Source: Acinetobacter pseudolwoffii
Lineage (GTDB): Bacteria; Pseudomonadota; Gammaproteobacteria; Pseudomonadales; Moraxellaceae
Assembly: GCF_002803605.1 (NCBI RefSeq)
Contig: NZ_PHRG01000011.1
Coordinates: 1-50,783 of the forward strand
DNA length: 50,783 nt
Reading direction: 5' to 3'
Under the pieces are notes generated by a model, which ran no database searches, was not told the origin of the DNA, and saw only the letters and a list, made by a program, of their open reading frames with translations. Shown one piece after another: positions 9,271 through 19,124 of the stretch (position 1 is its first letter; each line of letters begins with the position of its first letter). Made by a program: the position numbers and the translations under genes.

Positions 9271-9987
9271 ATGTCGAACGATCAATTAGACCAGCAAGTC
9301 GTGGAGCTGGACAATTTAAGCGAGCACCGTGAAATCGTGACGTTTATGCGCCGCTCAATGCCGCTGAACACCTCTCAACGTACTGCGCTTGAACAATATG
9401 GTCACTTAATTTTGGAATATCCGGTGGGCGATTTACGTCAACACTTTGAACATCCTGAGCGTCCTTTAACGGTAGAAATCGGTTTTGGTATGGGCCGTTC
9501 TCTGGTGCTGATGGCCAAGGCCAATCCCGAGCGTAACTTTGTCGGGATTGAAGTTCATGTACCAGGCATTGCGCAGTGTATCTATGAAGCAGGTATGGCC
9601 GGCGTAACCAACTTACGTGTACTGGATGCTGATGCGATTCAAGTGCTGCGTGAAATGCCGGACAATAGTATCAATACGGTTCAGCTTTACTTCCCTGATC
9701 CATGGCAGAAAAAACGTCATTTTAAACGTCGTTTTGTTTCACATGAACGTATGCCACTGGTTGAGCAAAAGCTGGAGCTGGGCGGCACCTTCCATGCTGC
9801 AACGGATTGGGAACCATATGCAGAATGGATGCTTGAAGTTCTGGAAGAACGTCCACGTCTGGAAAACCTCGCAGGTAAAGGCAACAGCTACCCTCGTCCT
9901 GACTGGCGTCCACAAACCAAGTTTGAGCGTCGCGGCATTGAAGCCGGTCACAAGATTAATGACTTTATCTTTAAAAAAATTTCTTAA
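9271..9987 (+). CDS. trmB: tRNA (guanine-N7)-methyltransferase
   Basis: Methylates guanine 46 in the variable loop of tRNAs using S-adenosylmethionine. The 238-residue protein shows the SAM-binding motif VEIGFGMGRSL (about residues 69-79), the acidic GIEVH strand end, and the TrmB-specific LYFPDPWQKKRH motif that holds catalytic residues. The length matches E. coli TrmB (239). It is monocistronic with its own terminator. Confidence is high. Confidence 0.96.
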   Translation: MSNDQLDQQVVELDNLSEHREIVTFMRRSMPLNTSQRTALEQYGHLILEYPVGDLRQHFEHPERPLTVEIGFGMGRSLVLMAKANPERNFVGIEVHVPGIAQCIYEAGMAGVTNLRVLDADAIQVLREMPDNSINTVQLYFPDPWQKKRHFKRRFVSHERMPLVEQKLELGGTFHAATDWEPYAEWMLEVLEERPRLENLAGKGNSYPRPDWRPQTKFERRGIEAGHKINDFIFKKIS

Positions 9988-10000
9988 TCTAGGTCTAAAA

Positions 10001-10027
10001 AAGCGCTGACATCTCAGCGCTTTTTTA
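10001..10027 (+). terminator. Terminator of trmB
   Basis: An aagcgctga / tcagcgctt stem (10001-10022) with a short loop is followed by a T run. Confidence 0.92.
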
Positions 10028-10161
10028 TAAAAAAACTTTATCTTTCAATCAAAGATATACTAACGAGCACTGTACCTCTAATCGAACTTAAAAAGAAAAA
10101 CAGCCCTTCATCTTTATGCCATGTCCATTTTTTATCCAGATTGAAAAATTCAGCGCATTTA

Positions 10162-10935
10162 TTATTGATGACGTTCTAAAATTTGCTGGCTCAACAACTG
10201 ATAGACATTTTGTAAATCTGCTCGCTGCCGATTCGCCAGCATCTGCTGATGCATATTTAGGATATTTTGATCACCACGCATGGCGGGGCCAGTCTGCATT
10301 TGCCTTGGATCATTTTCTGTGGCTTTATGGGCAGTTTCTAGTATTAAGGGATACAGCAGACTGAAATCGACCTGCTCAGCATCTACAATCTGTTTGGCCA
10401 TATCATAACAATAATTACTGAAATTACAGGCAAATACTGCGGCCAGATGCAAACTTAAGCGTTGTTCAGAGCTATAGTGATAGACTCTATTGCTTAGGCT
10501 ATTTGCTAGATCATGCAGTTTTTCTTGATCTTCAGCATTATCCGCTTCAATAAATAAAGGCGTATTTGACCAGTCGATGTCACGCTCCAGACTAAAAGTC
10601 TGTAAAGGATAAAATACGCCTGAACGTGGGTGAACATCCTGCAAAACGTTTAAGTGGGTACTGCCAGAAGTATGTACGATCAACACATCAGGAAGATAGG
10701 CATGTACCTGCTCGATGACAGATCGAATGAATTGGTCACTGACGGCAATGATTAAAAGATCAATTTCGAAATGCAGTAATTCAGGAGCGTTGATCGCCTG
10801 AGCCTTAAATTTAGATGCCAGCTGCTCTGCCTTGGCAAAACTGCGGCTATAGATTTGTACAAGCTCATGCTGTCCATTTAAGCCTTGGGCAAGATGAAAG
10901 GCAACTCGACCTGCCCCAATAATACTAATCCGCAT
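10162..10935 (-). CDS. Rossmann-like and DUF2520 domain protein
   Basis: A 257-residue putative NAD(P)-dependent oxidoreductase of unknown substrate. The N-terminal Rossmann motif is ISIIGAGRVAFHLA (residues 3-16); the middle has AVSDQFIRSVIEQV and VLIVHTSGSTH, and the C-terminal helical part carries the DUF2520 features HLAAVFACNFSNYCY and TGPAMRGD. The start at 10935 is selected for its AGGAAG ribosome site eight bases upstream; an earlier start would add 19 unrelated residues. It lies downstream of the thioesterase gene, but a terminator separates them. Confidence 0.88.
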   Translation of the reverse strand: MRISIIGAGRVAFHLAQGLNGQHELVQIYSRSFAKAEQLASKFKAQAINAPELLHFEIDLLIIAVSDQFIRSVIEQVHAYLPDVLIVHTSGSTHLNVLQDVHPRSGVFYPLQTFSLERDIDWSNTPLFIEADNAEDQEKLHDLANSLSNRVYHYSSEQRLSLHLAAVFACNFSNYCYDMAKQIVDAEQVDFSLLYPLILETAHKATENDPRQMQTGPAMRGDQNILNMHQQMLANRQRADLQNVYQLLSQQILERHQ

Positions 10936-10971
10936 CTGCTGATCTTCCTGAATAATTGCGCACAGCATGCC

Positions 10972-11002
10972 AATAAAAAAAGGACGAAGCAATTCGTCCT
11001 TT
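10972..11002 (-). terminator. Terminator of the thioesterase gene
   Basis: An aaaggacgaa / ttcgtccttt stem with a 4-base loop is followed by T residues on the minus strand. It lies between the thioesterase and DUF2520 genes and may act as a partial terminator. A near-identical stem follows atoE at about 24,997. Confidence 0.85.
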
Positions 11003-11017
11003 TGTGTAAATCAGATT

Positions 11018-11815
11018 TTAAAATTTACGTAAGGTTAAAATCTGCTCACTGCGACCAAAAGGCCCATGAAGATCATGTAAAATTCCACTGGTTAAACCAA
11101 TGCCATCTTCACCATATTGCTGTAGCACTTCTAGTCCTAGCCATGTGCCTTTAGGTAAACGATGCAAATGAATCTGCAAGTCCAAATTTGGAAAGCCCCA
11201 TCCCGCATTTGGGTCCTGACGCGGCACCACACCGTTGGCTGTATCCACCATTCCCATCAAGCGGCTAAAGTCGCTGGTCGTTTGACCTTCTACCATTTCC
11301 AGGGCATTGGATAACCAGACAATACCTTTGCCCGCACGATGATCGACATGGGCACGGGTATTAATACTTTGAATATAACCACCTGGCCAGCAGCGCATCC
11401 CTTCCCACACCGGCAGGTCTTCAGGGTGCTGAACCGGAAAATCTTCCAGACCGGCGATCGCACGGGTATCCGAAGTCATCATTTTCCAGGCACGTGCCAC
11501 AATACAGGTTTTCCCGTTGGCACACATTTCTGCTTCAATGAGTTCGATGGTTTTACCCGGACGAATCATGCGCGTAGTAATGGAAAATTCACCAAAAGCA
11601 ATCAGTCCAAAGATATCCAGACTCACCCGGCCAATGCGCATCTCTGCACGTGGCTGAAACTGTTCCAATTCTGCACAAATAATGCCAGTCGCGGGCGCCA
11701 TATGCTGCTCATGCGGATTCCATGCACCTTGCGCATGAATATTAGATTCATAATAAGCAGTGCTGCTGCCATCGGCATGCTGTTCGCGGTTGATGAAACG
11801 ATAGTAGGCTGACAT
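11018..11815 (-). CDS. Acyl-CoA thioesterase-like protein
   Basis: A 265-residue protein resembling thioesterase-superfamily (TesB-like, double hotdog) enzymes that hydrolyse acyl-CoA. Supporting segments are an N-terminal YESNIHAQGAWNPHEQHMAP, followed by RVSLDIFGLI and RPGKTIELIEAEMCANGKT (typical of the first hotdog's strand and helix), and a second-half GMVDTANGV with LDLQIHLHRLPKGTWLGLEV, as in the second hotdog. No signal peptide is seen. The physiological acyl chain is unknown. Confidence 0.75.
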   Translation of the reverse strand: MSAYYRFINREQHADGSSTAYYESNIHAQGAWNPHEQHMAPATGIICAELEQFQPRAEMRIGRVSLDIFGLIAFGEFSITTRMIRPGKTIELIEAEMCANGKTCIVARAWKMMTSDTRAIAGLEDFPVQHPEDLPVWEGMRCWPGGYIQSINTRAHVDHRAGKGIVWLSNALEMVEGQTTSDFSRLMGMVDTANGVVPRQDPNAGWGFPNLDLQIHLHRLPKGTWLGLEVLQQYGEDGIGLTSGILHDLHGPFGRSEQILTLRKF

Positions 11816-11878
11816 TGTTTTTACACTTCCTTGAATCTTATATTTAAATTTCTAGTTAACTGTTTCAGTTAGCTATGC

Positions 11879-12550
11879 TTATTTCTTTATAAAAAAACCA
11901 TAATAATTCATGATTTGACAGTAAATTTTGCTATGTTTAAATCCGACTTTGGTTAAAAGCGCTGCTAAATCTTGGCCAGAGATTAAATGAAAATCCTGCT
12001 GTAACCGTTCAAGCATTTTTTCGCTTTGTTGAATACTGAGTCCTGTCTGCTGTGTCATTTTTTGCAAGATTTTTAATTCAGTTTCATTTTCAGGTTGCAT
12101 CAAGTCATAGGTTAACAGGATTCCATCGGTCTTAAGACTCTCAGAGATATCTTGAAAAAATTCAGTTTTATTTTCTGATGGAATAAAATGTGCCACCAAA
12201 ATTGCTAGAGCCGCATCGAACTGATTATCTTGATTTAAGCTTTGTGTATCTGTCTGAATAAAACGAATCCGCTGCGATCCCAGGCCTAACCCAATATTTT
12301 TCTGCGCCTGTTCCAGCATAGTCGCTGATGGATCAATTGCAGTAAATATCCAGTTTGGGTGGCGTTGCAACAGATAAGATAGCTCATAGCCTGTCCCGCA
12401 ACCAACGACCAATATATGGGCAATTTCGGGTAAATGAGTGGTTAGGATGGCATCAATTTGCTGATGTACCAGTTCATAGCCGGGAATCAATTTACGGATG
12501 TGCTCATCATAATTAGCGACGACGAGTTCACTATGGAAGTTTTTTGCCAT
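11879..12550 (-). CDS. Class I SAM-dependent methyltransferase
   Basis: A 223-residue methyltransferase of unknown substrate. The SAM-binding motif I is ILVVGCGTGYELSYLL (about 46-61); motif II FTAIDPSATML and motif IV DAALAILVAHFIP follow. The overall layout resembles the small-molecule (UbiE/Tam-like) methyltransferases. It is monocistronic. No neighbouring gene suggests a pathway. Confidence 0.82.
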   Translation of the reverse strand: MAKNFHSELVVANYDEHIRKLIPGYELVHQQIDAILTTHLPEIAHILVVGCGTGYELSYLLQRHPNWIFTAIDPSATMLEQAQKNIGLGLGSQRIRFIQTDTQSLNQDNQFDAALAILVAHFIPSENKTEFFQDISESLKTDGILLTYDLMQPENETELKILQKMTQQTGLSIQQSEKMLERLQQDFHLISGQDLAALLTKVGFKHSKIYCQIMNYYGFFIKK

Positions 12551-12670
12551 ATTTTCACTTTACCTCACACCATTCAACAGACTAAAGAGCATTAGGTTTA
12601 TCAGTTATTACAATATTGATAAAGATTCCATCTAAAGGTTTTAAATTTTCGACCATTATCCTAAATCTAA

Positions 12671-12904
12671 TCACATGACAGGCGACATGAATGTCGCCAT
12701 TTTGCTGAAGGGACATGGATGTCCCTTCAGCAAAATAAAGGGCTTTTGTTTACTTTTAGCCCATCGAAAGTCAAAGCATGGCCTACACGTTAAAATTAAA
12801 ATCTTTCTTTCTAAGTGAGGCTGTGCAGATCTTTCGCTTTTTCTTAATAGTTTCTCTTCAACTTTTTTTAATGATAAAAAAGTTGAAGAATTCACCAATC
12901 TCAA
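12671..12904. repeat. Palindrome-rich intergenic repeat-like element
   Basis: A 370-base gap (12551-12918) holds no convincing gene but three tight inverted repeats in a row. They are ggcgacat/atgtcgcc (12681-12698), a perfect 18-base dyad with two-base centre (12699-12716 and 12719-12736), and a 14-base dyad (12855-12889). The first two share the core acatNNatgt. An open frame of 77 codons runs through it on the minus strand, but it lacks a ribosome site and looks like a by-product. I read it as one copy of a dispersed intergenic element; the last dyad may terminate the acyl-CoA synthetase gene. Confidence 0.55.
12855..12889. terminator. Hairpin likely ending the acyl-CoA synthetase gene
   Basis: A perfect 14-base inverted repeat, tcttcaactttttt / aaaaaagttgaaga with a 7-base loop, lies 30 bases past the stop. 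The A/T tracts are inside the arms, so it is a weaker-looking terminator than others here. Confidence 0.5.
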
Positions 12905-12918
12905 AAACTAAACAATAC

Positions 12919-14607
12919 TTAAGCTATTTCCTTTAAGTTCAACTCTTCACGCATAAATTCACGCAATTTAAACTTCTGCGCCTTACCGGAAGCTGTCATC
13001 GGGAACTCATGGAAGAAACGCACATAGCGCGGCACTTTATTGTGTGAGATATGCTCGGCACAATACTGGCGAATAGTTTCTTCAGTACACGGATCGTTTT
13101 CATGCAAAATGATGCAGGCACAGAGTTCTTCACCATACTTATGATCTGGCACACCAATCACCTGAACATCTGAAACCGCAGGATGGGTATAAAGGAAGTC
13201 TTCAATTTCTTTGGGGAACAGGTTTTCACCGCCACGAATGACGACATCCTTGATTCTCCCCTTGATTTTGACAAAGCCTTCATCATCCATTTCAGCAATA
13301 TCACCCGTATGCATCCAGCGCGCATTATCAATTACTTCTGCAGTTTTATCCTGATCTTCCCAATAACCGAGCATCACCGAATAACCACGCACACAGAGTT
13401 CACCGAGTTGTCCGCGCGGCACCACCTTGCCATCTTCATCGACAATTTTCACTTCCAGATGCGGATGTACCCGGCCGACTGTCGTAACACGCTGTTCAAT
13501 AGAGTCTGCGGTAGAGCTTTGCGCACTGACCGGTGCGGTTTCAGTCATGCCATAACAGATGGTAATGTCTGACATATGCATCCGGTCAATCACACGCTGC
13601 ATAATTTCCTGTGGACATGGACTGCCGGCCATAATACCGGTACGCAAACTGCTCAGATCAAATTCATCAAACTGTTCATGCTCAAGAATGGCAATAAACA
13701 TGGTCGGCACCCCATAAGCCGCCGTACATTTTTCTTGTTGAATGGCTTTGAGGGTTTCCAGAGGATTGAAAACGGCAGATGGATAAATCATGGCTGAACC
13801 ATGGGTAATACAGGCCAGATTTCCCATCACCATACCAAAGCAGTGGAACAGTGGTACCGAAATACAAACCCGATCTTCTGGACTTAAATGAATGGCTTCA
13901 CCGACAAAATAGCCATTATTTAAAATATTGTTATGGGTCAACATGGTACCTTTCGGATTCCCCGTTGTACCCGAGGTGAACTGAATATTGATGGTTTCAT
14001 CAAACTGCAATTCACTCGAAACTTGCTGCAATTTTTCTAAGGCGTTTGCGCTCGGTTCCACCAATAAGTCCTGAAAACGATGTAGACCCGCATGTTCCTG
14101 TTCATCAATTTTAATCACATGCTTCAAATGCGGCAGACGCTCTGCATTGAGTAATTTACTTTCAGTCTGCATTAGCTCAGGAGCAATTTTAGTCAGAATT
14201 TCCTGATAGTCAGTGGTTTTAAACTGCGCTGCAATCACCAGTCCCTTACAGGAGACCTTGTTTAAGACATATTCCAGTTCATTACTTTTATAAGCTGGAT
14301 TCAAATTCACCAGAATAATCCCGGCCTTAAATGCAGCAAACTGGGTAATGGTCCATTCCACACAGTTCGGCGACCAGATGGCCAGACGGTCACCTTTTTC
14401 CAGGCCCAGTTTCTGCAAACTACAGGCAAAAGCATTCACTTGCTGCTGCAACTGCTGATAGCTCAGACGCACATTCTGGTGCAAGCTGACGATTGCATCA
14501 GAATATGCATACTGTTCGCATGCCTGATCAAATTTTTCGCCAATTGTCATGCCCAATAAGGGTTGGCTGCTTGTTCCGTAGGCATAGCTTAACCGTACTT
14601 GTGTCAT
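12919..14607 (-). CDS. AMP-binding acyl-CoA synthetase
   Basis: Activates a carboxylic acid to its CoA thioester via an acyl-adenylate. The 562-residue protein carries the P-loop-like TSGTTGNPKGTMLTH, the YGMTETAPVS motif, the TGDIAEMD hinge region and the C-terminal catalytic Lys segment (MTASGKAQKFKLREFM), all intact. Homologs are often called medium-chain or fatty-acyl-CoA synthetases. It sits downstream of the TetR gene in the same direction and beside the leucine/isovalerate operon, which suggests it may activate isovalerate or a related branched acid. The substrate is an inference. Confidence 0.88.
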   Translation of the reverse strand: MTQVRLSYAYGTSSQPLLGMTIGEKFDQACEQYAYSDAIVSLHQNVRLSYQQLQQQVNAFACSLQKLGLEKGDRLAIWSPNCVEWTITQFAAFKAGIILVNLNPAYKSNELEYVLNKVSCKGLVIAAQFKTTDYQEILTKIAPELMQTESKLLNAERLPHLKHVIKIDEQEHAGLHRFQDLLVEPSANALEKLQQVSSELQFDETINIQFTSGTTGNPKGTMLTHNNILNNGYFVGEAIHLSPEDRVCISVPLFHCFGMVMGNLACITHGSAMIYPSAVFNPLETLKAIQQEKCTAAYGVPTMFIAILEHEQFDEFDLSSLRTGIMAGSPCPQEIMQRVIDRMHMSDITICYGMTETAPVSAQSSTADSIEQRVTTVGRVHPHLEVKIVDEDGKVVPRGQLGELCVRGYSVMLGYWEDQDKTAEVIDNARWMHTGDIAEMDDEGFVKIKGRIKDVVIRGGENLFPKEIEDFLYTHPAVSDVQVIGVPDHKYGEELCACIILHENDPCTEETIRQYCAEHISHNKVPRYVRFFHEFPMTASGKAQKFKLREFMREELNLKEIA

Positions 14608-14705
14608 TGAATCGATCTCCTTGATTCTTTGTAATTCTGATTTTCAACTCTATTAATTGTTTTTTGACCACGACAACCCTGTCTTCCTGCCTGTTTTTTT
14701 GTGTT

Positions 14706-15341
14706 TTATGCTCCTGCTACTCCCTCCTGTCGACGTACTGCGTTGACACAAAAATCGGCAATCTGTTTGACAAAGTGATCCTTATAATTTTGATCAAACC
14801 TGATATTCCGAGATGGATTCAAAGGTTCAATTACCACAAAGGTCATGGAACCAACCACACCCAGCGCTGCGGTATTTAAATCTTCAAATTCAAACTCGCC
14901 ATTGACTTTTCCTTCAGCCAAAATTTCCTTAATGCTTTGCTTGATTAGCTGTTTACTGTGAAAACGCTCATGTTCCATTTCCGGATCGACCGGTTCGAAC
15001 ATCAGCGAATACGCCAACTGAGGGCTGTTCATGGCTCGCTTCACAAAAGTTGTAACAGATTTTTGCAATTTCTGTTTTGGCGATAAATCCGAGGCAGCAA
15101 TGTGATTTAAAATCTCAATCTCAAGCCGAATTGCTTCTGACAAAACCTGAATCAAAATCTGATTCTTGTTTTCGAAATATCGATATACCAAGCCTGTAGA
15201 AACGCCTGCACGTTCTGCAATCGCCTGAATCGACGCCTCTTTAAAGCCCCCTTGAGTAATCAGCTCACGAGCAGATTGCAAGATCGCCAAGCGATTTTGC
15301 TCCATTCGTTCCTGCATCAATGATGATCTTTTATAACTCAT
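14706..15341 (-). CDS. TetR/AcrR family transcriptional regulator
   Basis: A 211-residue one-component regulator. The N-terminal helix-turn-helix is clear (ASIQAIAERAGVSTGLVYRYF, about residues 35-55, then ENKNQIL); the C-terminal domain is the ligand-binding part. The start at 15341 is preferred because the preceding 13 codons (YNSFYLVEINF) are not part of the fold. It is divergent from the liu operon and is the obvious candidate to control it and the acyl-CoA synthetase gene downstream, probably in response to a pathway acyl-CoA. Pseudomonas liu genes use a MerR-type LiuR instead. Confidence 0.88.
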   Translation of the reverse strand: MSYKRSSLMQERMEQNRLAILQSARELITQGGFKEASIQAIAERAGVSTGLVYRYFENKNQILIQVLSEAIRLEIEILNHIAASDLSPKQKLQKSVTTFVKRAMNSPQLAYSLMFEPVDPEMEHERFHSKQLIKQSIKEILAEGKVNGEFEFEDLNTAALGVVGSMTFVVIEPLNPSRNIRFDQNYKDHFVKQIADFCVNAVRRQEGVAGA

Positions 15342-15380
15342 AAAATTAATCTCAACAAGATAAAATGAATTGTAAATCAT

Positions 15381-15402
15381 TTTGTGAATATTGATTCACT
15401 TT
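15381..15402. promoter_or_regulatory. Candidate operator for the TetR regulator
   Basis: A dyad, gtgaat / attcac separated by four bases (15384-15399), lies in the gap between the divergent TetR and isovaleryl-CoA dehydrogenase genes. Its size and place suit a TetR dimer. Confidence 0.4.
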
Positions 15403-15488
15403 TTTAAATTTTCGATGTATGTTAAATAACAAGCACAACAAAAATGCTTTTTTGGATACAACAAATAGAACCACAGGATGGATGAACA

Positions 15489-16661
15489 ATGAATTTACAA
15501 AGCTTGGATTTCGGTTTGGACGAAACACTTATTGCACTTCGTGATTCAGTGGCTGCATTTTGCGCCAAGGAAATTGCTCCAATTGCTCAACAAGTGGACC
15601 GTGACAATGAATTCCCTGCTCACCTTTGGAAAAAATTTGGCGAGATGGGCCTGCTCGGTCTGACGGTCAGTGAGGAATATGGCGGTTCAAATTTCGGTTA
15701 TCTGGCACACATCATTGCCATGCAGGAAATTTCCCGCGCTTCAGCATCGATTGGTTTGTCCTATGGCGCACATTCTAACCTATGTGTAAACCAGATTAAG
15801 CGTAATGGCAGTGAAGAACAGAAACAGCGCTATCTGCCCAAACTGGTATCTGGTGATTATGTCGGTGCATTGGCCATGTCCGAACCCAATGCCGGATCCG
15901 ATGTGGTCAGCATGAAACTCAAAGCTGAAGACAAAGGTGATCATTACCTGCTGAATGGTTCGAAAATGTGGATCACCAATGGCGGCGATGCCGATGTACT
16001 GGTGGTCTACGCAAAAACCGATTTACAAGCCGGTGCCAAAGGCATGACCGCTTTTCTGGTTGAAAAAAATATGCCGGGGTTTAGTCACGGTACGCACCTA
16101 GACAAACTCGGCATGCGTGGCTCAAACACTTATCCACTATTTTTTGACAATGTCGCAGTGCCAAAAGAAAACGTGCTCGGCGGTGTCGGCAATGGCACCA
16201 AAGTGCTGATGAGCGGTCTGGACTATGAACGTGCTGTTTTAAGTGCAGGCCCACTCGGCATTATGGATGCCTGTATGGATACCGTGATTCCGTATATTCA
16301 TGATCGTAAACAGTTTGGTCAGGCGCTGGGTGAATTCCAGTTGATGCAGGGCAAAATTGCTGACATGTATTCCACCTGGCTGGCCTGTAAAGCCCTGGTC
16401 TATGCAGTTGGCGCAGAATGTGACAAGGCAGAGCATAGCCGTAGCCTGCGTAAAGATGCCGCCAGTGCGATTTTATATGCAGCTGAAAAAGCCACCTGGA
16501 TGGCGGGCGAAACCATTCAAACCTTGGGTGGCAACGGTTATATCAACGAGTTTGCTGCGGGACGTCTATGGCGCGATGCCAAACTGTATGAAATTGGCGC
16601 AGGCACCTCAGAAATTCGCCGCATGCTGATTGGCCGCGAACTGTTTAATGAAACTGCCTAA
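15489..16661 (+). CDS. liuA: Isovaleryl-CoA dehydrogenase
   Basis: An FAD acyl-CoA dehydrogenase that oxidises isovaleryl-CoA to 3-methylcrotonyl-CoA in leucine breakdown. The 390-residue protein has the flavin motifs [12 protein letters not shown] and [17 protein letters not shown] and a C-terminal QTLGGNGY. The catalytic base is Glu247 within [18 protein letters not shown]; placing Glu in this helix rather than near the C-terminus is the mark of isovaleryl-CoA dehydrogenases, which separates it from other family members. It leads the liu operon, with 35 bases to the next start. Confidence 0.93.
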   Translation: MNLQSLDFGLDETLIALRDSVAAFCAKEIAPIAQQVDRDNEFPAHLWKKFGEMGLLGLTVSEEYGGSNFGYLAHIIAMQEISRASASIGLSYGAHSNLCVNQIKRNGSEEQKQRYLPKLVSGDYVGALAMSEPNAGSDVVSMKLKAEDKGDHYLLNGSKMWITNGGDADVLVVYAKTDLQAGAKGMTAFLVEKNMPGFSHGTHLDKLGMRGSNTYPLFFDNVAVPKENVLGGVGNGTKVLMSGLDYERAVLSAGPLGIMDACMDTVIPYIHDRKQFGQALGEFQLMQGKIADMYSTWLACKALVYAVGAECDKAEHSRSLRKDAASAILYAAEKATWMAGETIQTLGGNGYINEFAAGRLWRDAKLYEIGAGTSEIRRMLIGRELFNETA

Positions 16662-16696
16662 AAAATAAATCACAAGAATAGACAAGGATGTTCGGC

Positions 16697-18298
16697 ATGA
16701 ATCAATTAAAGAGCAAAATTAATATTCGCAGCGACGAATTTAAAAACAACCAGACGGCGATGCAAAATCTGGTCGAAGACCTGAAACAGAAAGTCCAAAA
16801 AATTGCCTTGGGTGGGGGTGAAACTGCCCGTCAAAAACATTTGGATCGCGGTAAATTACTAGCCAGAGAACGTATTGATCATCTGATTGATCCTGGCACG
16901 GCATTTATTGAAATTGGACAACTGGCTGCCTATCAGGTCTATCAGGACGATGTGCCTGCTGCGGGCGTGGTCGCTGGCGTTGGTCAGGTCAATGGCGTAA
17001 CCTGCATGATCATTGCCAATGATGCGACTGTTAAAGGGGGCACTTATTATCCACTGACCGTAAAAAAACATTTGCGTGCTCAGGAAATTGCCGAGCAGAA
17101 TCATTTGACCTGTATTTATCTGGTCGATTCTGGCGGTGCCTATTTGCCGCTACAAGATGAAGTCTTCCCGGATCGTGATCACTTCGGACGTATTTTCTAT
17201 AATCAGGCGCGTATGTCGAGCCAAGGCATTGCCCAGATTGCCGTGGTAATGGGCAGTTGTACGGCGGGTGGTGCCTATGTGCCTGCCATGTCGGATGAAA
17301 CTATTATTGTACGCAATCAGGGAACCATTTTCCTCGGTGGCCCGCCACTGGTCAAAGCTGCAACCGGTGAAGTTGTTTCCAGTGAAGACCTTGGTGGTGG
17401 TGATGTGCATACCCGCCTCTCCGGTGTAGCCGATCATCTGGCTGAAAATGACCAGCATGCCCTGGAAATTGCCCGCAATATTGTGGCCAATTTAAATAAA
17501 AAACCAAATCCGTTGCCTGAACATGTGGAAGCGCCTTTGTTTGATGCTTCAGAGCTATACGGTATCGTGCCAACAGATTCGCGTAAACCTTTTGATGTCC
17601 GTGAAGTGATTGCCCGGATTGTCGATGGTTCGCGTTTTGATGAATTCAAGGCTCGATTTGGTACTACCTTGATTACCGGATTTGCCAGCCTATACGGTAT
17701 GCCAGTCGGGATTATTGCCAATAACGGCATTCTGTTTTCCGAGTCAGCACAAAAAGGTGCACATTTTATTGAGCTGTGCTGTCAGCGCAATATTCCCCTG
17801 CTATTTATCCAGAATATCACTGGCTTTATGGTTGGCCGCCAGTATGAAAATGAAGGCATTGCCAAAAATGGCGCCAAACTGGTGATGGCTGTGGCCAATG
17901 CCAATGTGCCTAAACTGACCATGGTGATTGGCGGCTCATTTGGTGCCGGCAACTATGGTATGTGTGGCCGCGCGTATTCACCACGCTTTATGTGGACTTG
18001 GCCAAACTCACGTATTTCAGTGATGGGCGGTGAACAGGCCTCCAGCGTATTGTCGACCTTAAAACGTGATCAGATTGAAGTCAAAGGCGCTAACTGGTCT
18101 GCGGAAGAAGAAGATCAGTTTAAACAGCCAATTCGTGACCAGTACGAACGCCAAGGTCATCCTTATTATGCCTCTGCACGTTTATGGGATGACGGTGTCA
18201 TTGACCCTGCCCAATCTCGTGAAGTGTTAGGTCTTAGTTTAGCTGCGGCACTGAATGCGCCAATCCAGCCGACCAAGTTTGGCGTGTTCCGCATGTAA
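16697..18298 (+). CDS. liuB: Methylcrotonyl-CoA carboxylase, carboxyltransferase (beta) subunit
   Basis: Transfers carboxyl from carboxybiotin to 3-methylcrotonyl-CoA. The 533-residue subunit shows crotonase-fold carboxyltransferase features: [52 protein letters not shown], and in the C-terminal half [11 protein letters not shown] and [16 protein letters not shown]. The ATG at 16697 is preferred over 16688 because an AAGGA lies nine bases upstream of it and would be too close to the earlier one. It works with the biotin subunit two genes downstream. Confidence 0.95.
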   Translation: MNQLKSKINIRSDEFKNNQTAMQNLVEDLKQKVQKIALGGGETARQKHLDRGKLLARERIDHLIDPGTAFIEIGQLAAYQVYQDDVPAAGVVAGVGQVNGVTCMIIANDATVKGGTYYPLTVKKHLRAQEIAEQNHLTCIYLVDSGGAYLPLQDEVFPDRDHFGRIFYNQARMSSQGIAQIAVVMGSCTAGGAYVPAMSDETIIVRNQGTIFLGGPPLVKAATGEVVSSEDLGGGDVHTRLSGVADHLAENDQHALEIARNIVANLNKKPNPLPEHVEAPLFDASELYGIVPTDSRKPFDVREVIARIVDGSRFDEFKARFGTTLITGFASLYGMPVGIIANNGILFSESAQKGAHFIELCCQRNIPLLFIQNITGFMVGRQYENEGIAKNGAKLVMAVANANVPKLTMVIGGSFGAGNYGMCGRAYSPRFMWTWPNSRISVMGGEQASSVLSTLKRDQIEVKGANWSAEEEDQFKQPIRDQYERQGHPYYASARLWDDGVIDPAQSREVLGLSLAAALNAPIQPTKFGVFRM

Positions 18299-18310
18299 GA
18301 GGTGAAAAAA

Positions 18311-19105
18311 ATGACATATCAATTTTTACAGCTCGAACAGCAAAATCAAGTGGCAACAGTCTGGATTAATCGCGCTGAACTGCACAATGCCTTTAATACT
18401 CAGGTCATTGAAGAATTGTATCGCTGCTTCCAGTCTTTAAATAGCCGTGATGATGTACGTGTGGTGATTCTGGCAGGGCGCGGCAAAAGCTTTTCGGCTG
18501 GTGCCGATCTGAACTGGATGAAGCAGGCCGGTCAGGCTTCTCAAGCAGACAACGAAGCAGATGCATTAAAACTGGCGAAAATGCTGCAAAGCCTAGCGAC
18601 TTTAAAGCAGCCAACCATCGCCCGGGTGCATGGCATTGCTTTTGGCGGTGGTATGGGTCTGGCATCAGCTTGTGATATTTGCGTGGCCAGCACCGATGCC
18701 AAGTTTGCCACCTCTGAAGTACGCCTAGGTCTGGCACCTTCGACCATCAGCCCGTATGTGATTCGTGCGATTGGTGCGCGTCAGGCTTCACGTTATTTCC
18801 TGACCGCCGAGCGAATTTCTGCGGAACAGGCCAAAACCATTGGACTGGCGCATGAAGTCACTCCACCGGAACAGCTCGACAGCAAAATTGATGAAATTGT
18901 GGAAGCCCTGTTACTCGGTGGCCCTGCTGCACAAAATTCCTCAAAACAACTGATTCAACTGGTCGACCAACAGGTTTTGACCGAAGATTTACTTCTTAAA
19001 ACAGCACAGCATATTGCCCATATTCGCCAGGGAGATGAGGCGAAAAATGGACTGAATGCATTTTTAAACAAACAAAGCCCGGCCTGGATCAAGACCACGG
19101 CATAA
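18311..19105 (+). CDS. liuC: 3-Methylglutaconyl-CoA hydratase
   Basis: A crotonase-fold hydratase converting 3-methylglutaconyl-CoA to HMG-CoA. The 264-residue protein has the oxyanion-hole motifs (GRGKSFSAGADLNWMK and IAFGGGMGLASACDICVAS) and the conserved ATSEVRLGLAPSTISPYV segment. The start at 18311 follows an AGAGGTG ribosome site; a GTG at 18302 would add MKK-like codons with no better site. The gap to the preceding gene is only 12 bases, consistent with tight operon coupling. The pathway position is inferred from the operon as much as from the sequence. Confidence 0.9.
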   Translation: MTYQFLQLEQQNQVATVWINRAELHNAFNTQVIEELYRCFQSLNSRDDVRVVILAGRGKSFSAGADLNWMKQAGQASQADNEADALKLAKMLQSLATLKQPTIARVHGIAFGGGMGLASACDICVASTDAKFATSEVRLGLAPSTISPYVIRAIGARQASRYFLTAERISAEQAKTIGLAHEVTPPEQLDSKIDEIVEALLLGGPAAQNSSKQLIQLVDQQVLTEDLLLKTAQHIAHIRQGDEAKNGLNAFLNKQSPAWIKTTA

Positions 19106-19124
19106 CAACAAGAAGGATGCTACG

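Noticed and set aside
11339..11812. 157-codon frame opposite the thioesterase gene
   Set aside because: Shadow frame; composition and lack of start signals argue against it.
12671..12904. 77-residue protein
   Set aside because: No ribosome site, and the frame is produced by overlapping palindromes.
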